27,695 nucleotides of DNA from RGIG4140 sp045614025 (GTDB lineage Bacteria; Pseudomonadota; Alphaproteobacteria; CAAHEQ01; UBA3637): NCBI GenBank assembly GCA_045614025.1, contig JAZLCE010000005.1, positions 1 to 27,695 of the forward strand, written 5' to 3'. This document shows positions 8,291 to 16,800 of the stretch, in pieces. A model generated the notes under the pieces. It made no database searches, was not told the origin of the DNA, and worked only from the letters and a program-made list of their open reading frames with translations. Within the stretch, counting starts at the first letter, position 1. Every line of letters starts with the position of its first letter. The position numbers were made by a program, and so were the translations under genes.

Positions 8291-9013
8291 TTAATCCCTC
8301 TCATTTTGCCAAATCATTTTTTTATATTTCAAAAAGAAATTGCCTTGGATCTGTCTTAAATAATTCAATCTTCTTTTTGATTCTTCAAGCGCTGATAACC
8401 CAGGCATTGACCGATTTATTTTATCAGCCATTTGAATATATTTCAAGAATGAACGCACCTCTTTTTTATTTAAAAAAGCTCTTCTTTTAAAATAATCAGA
8501 GGCCTTTTCGCCCCACCGATTTTCAAGAGAAGGATTCGCACCTAGATGAAGCAAATTTTCAACAGTTTTAAGATCAGAAGCTGAAAAAAGCGCCGTATCT
8601 CCCCAAACGTTTTTTTGATTTATATTGGCTCCAGCGCCAACCAACAAACTTAAATCATCAAAATCTAACCCTAAAAAAGAAGCCGTATGTAACGCCGTGA
8701 ACCCATATTTATCCGTTTGATTCACATCAATTTTTTCTTCGCATAATAACCGCCGCATCATTTTTAAGCGATTTAAGCGAATAACATGATGCAAACAAGG
8801 AACGCCAAAATCATCTTTTTGGTTCACATCAGCGCCAAGGCATAAAAGCGTTTCAAATAAATTTCTGGCCCCTTTAAAAATAGTCATTTGCAATAAAGAT
8901 TGCCCATATTGATTTTTAAGGTTCACATCAGCCCCTTTACCAACCAATGCGCCAACGCCTTTCACATCATCTTTTTGAACGGCTATAATCAATTTTTCAT
9001 TCAGTTTATTCAT
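8291..9013 (-). CDS. Ankyrin-repeat protein with helical C terminus (240 aa)
   Basis: Five to six ANK repeats fill residues ~5-170 (QYGQSLLQMTIFKG, GADVNQKDDFGVP, KYGFTALHTASFLG, GANINQKNVWGDT), ending with the GANPSLENRWGEKASD cap. A basic helical tail of ~65 residues follows (SALEESKRRLNYLRQIQ) and ends QNERD. The codons for the last residues double as the ribosome site of the next gene, which starts one base later. GAGAGGGCGG stands directly before its own ATG. It is 15 bases after the 355-aa ANK gene. Function unknown. Confidence 0.9.
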   Translation of the reverse strand: MNKLNEKLIIAVQKDDVKGVGALVGKGADVNLKNQYGQSLLQMTIFKGARNLFETLLCLGADVNQKDDFGVPCLHHVIRLNRLKMMRRLLCEEKIDVNQTDKYGFTALHTASFLGLDFDDLSLLVGAGANINQKNVWGDTALFSASDLKTVENLLHLGANPSLENRWGEKASDYFKRRAFLNKKEVRSFLKYIQMADKINRSMPGLSALEESKRRLNYLRQIQGNFFLKYKKMIWQNERD

Positions 9014-9028
9014 CCGCCCTCTCTTTTC

Positions 9029-10096
9029 TTATTCTTTTATTTGTTGCTTGAGCGATATATTTCGATACCATTTACTTGGATGCGTTGCTAAAATATCTTT
9101 CCGCCCTGTTTTGGCTTCTATTTGAAGCTTTTTCATCACGTCTCTTACTGGTTTTGCATGATAAATGCAAGCATAACCCCAAGCATCTTGGCCATTTTTA
9201 TCTCTTAAAAAAGTATCTGCATGATGACGCAACAAAATTTCCGTTAAATAAGGCAAATTTTCTTGCGCTGCCACCATCAATGCCGTGCGCCCTTTTTTAT
9301 CTTGTTGATTCACGTTCACGCCATTTGCCAATAATAATTTAACGGTTTTCACCTTATTGCTTTTAATGGCTTTCATCATCACTGTTTCGCCAAGCGCATC
9401 TGTTTGGTTCACATCAGCGCCATTGGCAATCAAGCAAAAAACATGAGAAAAAATCCCCGTTTCAACGGCATGAAGCAATGCGGTTTTAAAAGAATAATCC
9501 CGTTCATCCACATGCGCACCATTTTTAATCAATAACTCGCCAATTTCTAAACCACCATATAAAACATTTTGAATCAACGGTGTTTTCCCACTGGCATCTT
9601 TTAAATTCACATCAGCACCCCTTTTAATTAAGGCTTGAACAACTTGCTTTTGCTCATAATAAATGGCTTGATGCAATGGCGCGAACCCATAGATATCTTT
9701 TTTATTTAAATCAGCCTTTGCTTCAATTAATTTCAAGGCTGTATTAACTTGCTTTGTTTCAATTGCCATCATCAACGGCGTTTTTTGCTTTTGATAATCC
9801 GTTGTGTTTAAATTTTTCATCCGTGGAATTAAATAAAGCGAAAACGGCTCATATCCTTTTTGAACCACTTGATTTAAAATGGTTTCGCCATTCATGTTTT
9901 GCAAATTAAGATCGCATCCCTTTAAAAGAATTTGAGTCACAATAGGCCAAAATTCTTGTTGAGTGGCCTTCATTAAAAAAGTTTCCCCTTTTTCGTTTTG
10001 AACATTTAAATTAACGCCTTGTTCAATTAAAAAAGAAGCTTCTTCTTCGTTTTTATTTTCAATTGCCTCAAATAATTTTATTTCGTTTTCGTTCAT
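9029..10096 (-). CDS. Ankyrin-repeat protein, about ten repeats (355 aa)
   Basis: Ten successive ANK repeats run from residue ~5 to ~330 with little else. Clear units are FLMKATQQEFWPI, PLMMAIETKQVNT, PLHQAIYYEQKQV, PLIQNVLYGGLEI, VMMKAIKSNKVKT and ALMVAAQENLPYL, and GADVN-type loops recur. The last ~25 residues are basic. It has the longest uninterrupted repeat stack of the cluster and is the first ANK gene of the operon. An AU-rich 163-base gap with no clear terminator separates it from the 73-codon ORF upstream, so both are probably on the transcript from the promoter at 10522-10550. The ribosome site (AAAGAGAT) is modest. No signal peptide or membrane segment. Confidence 0.92.
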   Translation of the reverse strand: MNENEIKLFEAIENKNEEEASFLIEQGVNLNVQNEKGETFLMKATQQEFWPIVTQILLKGCDLNLQNMNGETILNQVVQKGYEPFSLYLIPRMKNLNTTDYQKQKTPLMMAIETKQVNTALKLIEAKADLNKKDIYGFAPLHQAIYYEQKQVVQALIKRGADVNLKDASGKTPLIQNVLYGGLEIGELLIKNGAHVDERDYSFKTALLHAVETGIFSHVFCLIANGADVNQTDALGETVMMKAIKSNKVKTVKLLLANGVNVNQQDKKGRTALMVAAQENLPYLTEILLRHHADTFLRDKNGQDAWGYACIYHAKPVRDVMKKLQIEAKTGRKDILATHPSKWYRNISLKQQIKE

Positions 10097-10259
10097 TTAA
10101 TTTATCTCTTTTTCTTAATGTTTTAACCTTCCAAGTTAAAATTCATCCTTTAAAATATCTTTTTATTCTTTATTTTTTAATTTGTTATTTTTTCCTTTTA
10201 AAGCATCACTTAAACTTTTATATTTTTAAAAATCAAATTAAAAAACATTGCTTTTTGTT

Positions 10260-10481
10260 TTATCTTTCGTTTTGATAAGCCTTTTTTTCCAATAACTTCT
10301 TTGCTTTTTCTGGTTGCGTGTTTAAATTGATTTTTTTTGCCTCTTTTGGCTCTTCCCCAAAAATCAAATCATTAAAAACGGCATTTAAAACCATTGCCCC
10401 ATTTAATAAGCCATTTGAAACTTCAGATTCATTCTTATGGTTAGCTTTTGGCGTTACCGCACCTTCATTCTTATTCGTCAT
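10260..10481 (-). CDS. Small unrecognised protein at the head of the ANK operon (73 aa)
   Basis: I do not recognise this protein. It is hydrophilic at both ends with a short hydrophobic middle (GLLNGAMVLNAVFNDLIFG, residues ~24-42), too polar for a sure membrane helix, and a Lys-rich C terminus ending QNER. An AAGGAT ribosome-site match lies nine bases upstream of the ATG, and a TTGACG-17-TATAAT promoter stands ~40 bases upstream, so it is probably real. Its place as first cistron before nine ANK genes suggests a regulatory or accessory role, but this is inference. It could also be a leader ORF with little protein function. Confidence 0.6.
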   Translation of the reverse strand: MTNKNEGAVTPKANHKNESEVSNGLLNGAMVLNAVFNDLIFGEEPKEAKKINLNTQPEKAKKLLEKKAYQNER

Positions 10482-10521
10482 TTAAACTGGATCCTTTTTT
10501 AAACACATCAAACGAAGGCTC

Positions 10522-10550
10522 ATTATATCATAGGCAAGCTTATTCGTCAA
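10522..10550 (-). promoter_or_regulatory. Main promoter of the ANK operon
   Basis: On the minus strand: -35 TTGACG (10545-10550), a 17-base spacer, and -10 TATAAT (10522-10527) preceded by TGA, an extended -10. The expected start of transcription is near 10515, giving a leader of ~35 bases before the 73-codon ORF. It is the only good promoter I find upstream of the nine ANK genes down to the terminator at 903. Confidence 0.85.
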
Positions 10551-10671
10551 TATTTTTTTATATTATAAAAGTTATTTAAAAAAGAATCATTAAACCAAAT
10601 AATAAATTGATTAAAAAAGAAAACAAAAACCAAGCTTTTACTGATCAAAGAGCAAAGATCTTGTTATTCAA

Positions 10672-10697
10672 CCAACTGGTTTTATAAAACCCATTGG
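10672..10697. promoter_or_regulatory. 26-base dyad, possible protein-binding site
   Basis: A perfect 14-base palindrome GGTTTTATAAAACC (10678-10691) is flanked after a two-base mismatch by CCAA on one side and TTGG on the other, making a 26-base symmetric site. It lies ~120 bases upstream of the ANK operon's -35 box. It lacks the T-run of a terminator. An operator role is inference only. Confidence 0.3.
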
Positions 10698-10766
10698 CTC
10701 AGATTTTCATTTATAAAGGCTTAAAGTAAAACACCATAAAAAAGCTTTATTTAAACATTTAATGCA

Positions 10767-10798
10767 ATAAAAAAAACGCCAGAGAGGTTTCTCTGGCG
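10767..10798 (-). terminator. Strong terminator of the giant ANK gene
   Basis: A perfect 9-bp GC-rich stem (10777-10785 with 10790-10798, arm CGCCAGAGA) with a GGTT loop is followed on the minus strand by a run of about ten T residues (complement of 10767-10776). It begins 19 bases past the stop codon at 10818. The plus-strand side is also T-rich, so it could work in both directions. Confidence 0.92.
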
Positions 10799-10817
10799 CT
10801 TTTTCTTTTAAAGACAA

Positions 10818-13800
10818 TTACTGAGTATTCCCATATCTCTCGTTCAATTTAGCACTTGCAATATTTGCCTCTTTTTGGTTTCTTGCATTCGACATTTCAT
10901 TATTTTTCTTGCGAATGTAAGCCAAGTATCTTTTATTTTGTTCAAGTTCTTGTCTTCTGTTTTTTTCAGCTTCGATCTTTTGTCTTAAGGCTCTTGCTGT
11001 TGCAACAATTTGAATTTGCCGTTTTATCCATTCTTTTTCGCTCATTTTATCTGGTTTTTCATCTGGTGTTTCAGCTTTACCAGACAAAACAAAATCAGCT
11101 AATGAACCAGAAATATAAAGATCAACAATCGATTGGCGAATTTCATCAGAAACAACTTGTTCAACCTTGCCATCCGCTCCGGCTCTTTCTTTAGCAAAAT
11201 CCACTTCAAGACGGCCAATGGCGCCAGCATGAGCTTTAGATCCTTTATCAATATCCCCTTGAACACCAAGCTCATGCATGATATTGCCAAGTTTTCCAAG
11301 TTGATCTTTTGTTAATGGTTTACCATCTAAAACATCTGTCATCAACTTAATTTCGCCAAAAGTAGTTCTTTTTAATTGATTAATAACAACTTTGCCATCT
11401 TCAGTGAATTTAAATTCTTCATCTTCAGTTTTTTTAGCTTTTGCGCCTGCAGTTGCTGTGGCTGTAGCTGCAGCCTCGGCACTTGCTGTTGCTGTAGCTG
11501 AAGCCCCTGCATTTGCTAAAGAACCATGACCCTCAGATCCTGTTCTTGTTCCTGCCTCTACTGAAGCCTCGGCACTTGCTGTTGCTGTGGCTGAAGCTTC
11601 TGCAGTTACATTTGCTCCTGCCTCTGCTGAAGCACCATCAGTTCCTTGACCTGTATCGCCTTTTGAAGCTGGCTCTTTTGGTGTTGGGGCTTGTTCTAAT
11701 TCCTCACCAAAAACTGGAACACCACTTGGATCCAAAGCAACTGGCTTTCCTGTTTGAGGATCAATCATAATCATATCTTGATCCGCATAGTGAGTTCCTG
11801 GTGCTTTTTCATCATCAGCTTTTGGTTGACCTTCTTTAGCTTTTTCACCATCAACTTTTGGTTGCCCATCTTTAGCTTTTTCGCCTTCAGCTGTTGGTTG
11901 ACCTTCTTTAGCTTTTTCGCCCTCAGCGGTTGGTTGCCCATCTTTAGCTTTTTCGCCTTCAGCTGTTGGTTGACCTTCTTTAGCTTTTTCGCCCTCAGCG
12001 GTTGGTTGACCGTCTTTAGCTTTTTCATCATCAGCTTTTGGTTGCCCAGGCGTAACTTCAGGTGCTGGAGCTGGCGCAACTTCAGGTGCTGGAGCTGGCG
12101 TAACTTCAGGTGCTGGAGCTGGCGCAACTTCAGGTGCTGGTCTAGCTTCTGGCTGTTTACCACCCGTTTGAATGTTATTGTTCAAAGAAGAACCTTTTGT
12201 CTGATCTTTACCTTTATCTTGACCATTACCCTTATTCTTGTATTGATCCAACATATTTTTAATTTGTTGTTTAATACCTTCATCTTTAATCTGAACAATA
12301 AGGTTTTCAGCCGTATTACCCTTATTACTTTTAATATTCAAGTCAGGATTATGTTTCAACAATTCTTCAACGATAGAAAGTTGACCTCTCATTATAGCAA
12401 TCATCACAGGGGTTTGCCCTAAATTATTTTGAGCATTCACGTCAGCACCATTAGCCAACAATTTTTTAACTTCACCCAACTTACCATCTCTTGATGCCAT
12501 TCTTAATCCTATATTAAGTCCTTGTTGAAGTCTTTGTTGAAATTCTTGTTGATTTTGTGCTTGTTGATTTTGTGGCTGTGCTGGAGTTGGCGCACCTGGT
12601 CTTGTTGGAGCTGGTGGCGGCGTTGGACCAGTTGTTTGGCGTTGTGGCGCTGAGTTCACTGGAGCTGGCGCACCTGGTCTTGCTGGAGTTGGTGGTGGCG
12701 TTGGACCAGCTGGTGTTTGTCTTGTTGGTGTCGGCGTTGGACCACTTGTTTGGCGTTGTGGCAGAGGTTGTGGTTTCCCACCATTGCTACCATTTTGAGC
12801 GCCTTTTTGTTTCAAAAGAGCAATAATATCAGCCATTTCTGGCTTGCTTGCTTGAGCCTGAGCTAAATCAAGAGCTGTTTTACCCTCTTGATTTTCAATA
12901 TTCAAGTCAGCACCTGCATTCACAAGCATTTCAATCATTTCTTTATCTAATGGCTGTGTATTACCCACTTTATCATCTAAAGAAAGTTTAAGTGCGCTGA
13001 ATAAAAGCGTTTCCCCACCTGGCAGTTGATGATTGATATCCATTCCTGGCAACATGGCTTTTAAGCCATCTTTATCATTTGCTTTAATCAAAGTTAAAGC
13101 TTGGTTCAACTGTTTGTTTTTTTCAAGTTCTTCTTGTTGGAATCCATCCACAAAAATATAACTTGAAACGCTCATAGCAACTTTCACAAGATCATCTTTT
13201 GTGACTGGACGAGTCAAAAGCTGTTCTAATTGTTGTTTCATTGCAGGTGTTGTTAAATATCCAGCAATGCGCGCTTCATAAAAAGCTTTTTGTTCATCCG
13301 AAAAATTATTGTAATTTAATTGACCATTTGCTTTTCTTGGGAAAGAAGCCAATGCTGCTTGATTATTTTTTTCAATAAAATCAGCTGTTTGATGAGCAAT
13401 TTTCTTCACCAAATCTCTTGGCATCATAGATTCCAAAGTTTTTGTATCTTTAGAATCTGTTTTATCTTCTTTGGTTAATTCAGGGCTCATCCCAGCGGCT
13501 TTATCAAGCAATTCGTTTAATTCATCTTTATTTGGATGCAAACGATATCTATTGGCAATATAGTTATAGCATTCTTCTTGCGTGATAAATTTAGCCATAT
13601 ATTTTTGATATTGCGTAAAAAGTTTTTTATCACCACGCAATTTATTCCAATCCACTTGACCATCAGCCGTTTTTGGAACTTTTTGCCAAAATTTATATCG
13701 GGCATAAGCTTCTTTTTGCTTAGGTGTGTTTAATTTTTTTTCAATGTTTGGATCATTTAAATCAAAGCCTTGCAAGCAAATATCAGGCGTTGAAATATGG

Positions 13801-16800
13801 CGCAAGCATTTTTTTGCCACTTCTGCAGCAATTGCTGATTTAGAAATATTTTGATCTTTAAGCTCGCTGGTAATATAATCCATGCGATCGCGTTTTTGAA
13901 TTTCTTTATTTTTCTTTTCAATCTCTTTCTTTTGCTTATAATACTTACTAAGCATTTCAGATGGAATGCCAAGGCAAAGCGTTAACACCATATTTAACGC
14001 CAAGTCTGCGCATGTTTCGCCGTTAATGCTGTTTAATTTATTCCAAAAACCTTCTTCCCAAACTTTATCCCAATCTAATTTATCAAAATTATCTTTGAAA
14101 GACTCTGGGCCAGCGAATGTCACATCTGCATTTAATTTTTCAACAACATCTTTTGCTTTATTCACTTGATCTGCAATTTTTTCAGCTGTTGTTGGATCTT
14201 TTTTAACATAGCGATTATAAGCTTGGGTAATATTTGGTTGACCTTTCAAGAATTCATCACGTTCTTCAGCCAATTCTTTTTGTTTTTCTGGTTTTAAAAC
14301 GGCTTCTTCTTCAAGCGTTAATTTTTCTTTTTTCTTTTGCTTATTAAGAGCTTGTTCTGTTAACAACAAGTCTTTTCCAGCATTTAAGGTCTTTTGCACT
14401 TCGTTCACGCTTTTTAAATTGCCTTCTGCCGCTCTGAATTCTGGGCTTAAAGGGCTTAATTCTGAAAATTTGCTTGATAAGAAGTTTGAAATTTTTTCTT
14501 CTGTGGCAAAATCCCCATTTTGAACAGCGGCAAGAATATCATCTTTTGATAAAGATTTAAATTCATCTCTCGCAATCAAAGAACCAATTAAAGCCAATTG
14601 AATGGCTGATAAACGATCCATCCCAAATTGAATTTTTTCAACAGGGTTGCTTTTCCCATCCAAAATGCGATCTTCTTTTGTTTTCACGCCCGAAGCAAGC
14701 AAGTGACCAAATATATCAGCGCTCTTATTTTGAGCCGCCAACGCATCACCTGATGCTTCAAGACCTTGATAATAATAATCAAGAACAGAGAAACCATTTT
14801 TATCAACAGTTGAAACTTTAGCCCCTTCATCTTTAATTAAATGTCTAGCAGCTTCCCAGTTACCATTTTGAAGCGCAAGCATCACAGGGGTTTGCCCTAA
14901 ATTATTTTGCGCATTTATTGGCAATGAGGCATAACTCATGGCTTTTAAAACATCTATATTCCCATTCATGGCAGCATAGTGAGCAACCGTGAACCCTTCT
15001 TTATTTTTGATGTTTAAATCCACCCTGGAATTCACATGTTTTTTAACGTTTTCAACATCCCCTGCCCCAACATCAATAAATAATTGACGCATGTTGCCAT
15101 CCGTGATCCCATCAGTGTTCACCGTTGCTGAAGCCATAATCGGTTGATTTTGCGGATTATCCATTGGAGCCGGCGCTGCTTGTGGTGCTGGAGGCACTGG
15201 AGCTGGCCCTGTTTGTGGCGCTGGTTGTGGCGCTGGAGCTGGCCCTGTTTGTGGCGTTGGTTGTGGCGCTGGTTGTGGCGCTGGAGCCCCTGGCGTCGGC
15301 GTTGGAATACTATTATCTAATGAATTCCTCGTTTCTCCTTGTTTTGATAAAATCTCTTTTAATTTTGTTCCAATTTCATCAGATATTTCTTTTTTAGAAA
15401 TTTTCTCATCTAAAATAGAAAGAGCTGTTTTTTTACCATACTTGGATTCAATTGTTAAATCAGTCCCAGCATCAACAAGCATTGACACAGTCTTAACTAC
15501 ATCTTCATAATATTTATTACTGAATCCAGAACGGATAGTATCCATAGCAATCATCAATGCTGTTCGGCCAGAGTCATCTGTCAAATTCACATCAGCCCCA
15601 TTCTCAATCAAAAATTTTAATGGTTCTGTTTTCTTTAATAATGCACAGTACATTAAACAGGTTCTATTATCAATTGGGTCTTTTACATCAATATTGGCCC
15701 CCTGTTCCAATGCTTTTTTAATATTCTCTACATTCACAATTCCTGAAACTGATTCGATCAACATATAATCAGCAAGCGTTTGTTTAACATCTTGATATAC
15801 TGGATTTTTTGGATCATTATTTGCGCCTTTCGCTAAGGCTTCTTTTATTCCTTTATGATCATTGGATTTAGCCGCTTGAATTAACATGTGATCAACAATC
15901 AATTGCTTAATTTCTTGATATTCTGGCGTTTGATCATATGTTTTTGCTAGTTCACTGGCATATTCAAAAACTGTTTGCCCGTCATTATTTTTAATATCTA
16001 ATCGCGCATTATTATCTAAAAGAGCTTTCACATAGGCGCTGTTTTTTAAATTGACCCCATGCATTAAAGCCGTTTTCCCCTCATTATCTTGAGCATTTAC
16101 ATCTGCCCCTGCCTTAGTTAAAGCTGAAACAACCCCTTCATTTTTATTCATTGCGGCTCTCATCAAAGCTGTTTCCCCATCTTCGCGTTGATGGTTCACA
16201 TCTAACCCTTTTTCAATTAAGAAATTAATCATTTCAACAGGTTGGCAACAAGAAGCTATTGTTAATGCCGTGTCTTTTTTTTCATCTTGATAATGAATAT
16301 CAGCACCCGCCTCAATCAATAACTTCACCTTTCTCAAAGCCCTTGGGCTCACTGTTGCCGCTGCAACTAATAAAGGCATTTGATTAAATCCATCTGCTTT
16401 ATTCACATCAGCTCCACGTTTGATTAATAAATCAACCATTTCATCAGAATTGTTGGTTTTAGATAAGCAAGCCACCGTTAAAGCCGTTTGTGTAGGTTTT
16501 TTGTCAGATTCATTTTTCCAGTTAATATCAGCTTTTTTGGATAACAAATCTTTAACGGCATTTAAATTCCCATTAAAAGCTGCTGTAATCAAATTTTCAT
16601 GTAATTGAATATATTTAGCCATTTCTTGATCATCAGTTGGCGTTTCTTCATCCAATCTGACTGTTGGGGGAACTGTTGAATCATCATCTTTAACTTGTTC
16701 TTCTGGAACCATCACTGTTGGCGGTGTTTCAGATTCAACTGTTGAACCTGATGCTGAATCTAAGCTGTTTCCTGTTTTAATTTGATCTTCAACCATTTTC

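Larger units (their letters stand above)
10482..10817. other. Intergenic region between the two ANK transcription units
   Basis: No convincing gene lies here. It holds the promoter of the nine-gene ANK operon (10522-10550), a 26-base dyad at 10672-10697 and the terminator of the giant ANK gene (10767-10798). The rest is AT-rich. Short ATG-started reading frames exist but end within ten codons. Confidence 0.7.

Noticed and set aside
10121..10141. Hairpin TTTTAAC/GTTAAAA between the 73-codon ORF and the first ANK gene as a terminator
   Set aside because: The stem is AT-only and is not followed by a T-run on the minus strand, so it is unlikely to end transcription.
11796..12140. Possible CRISPR array, because of regular repeats
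   Set aside because: Units of 24 and 36 bases adjoin with no unique spacers and encode a repeated peptide in frame. It is a coding tandem repeat.
11754..12422. Plus-strand open frame of 222 codons opposite the giant gene, and a 130-codon minus-strand frame in the same place
   Set aside because: Both are shadow frames created by the 36-bp and 24-bp repeats of the giant ANK gene; they show monotonous repeated residues and no ribosome site.
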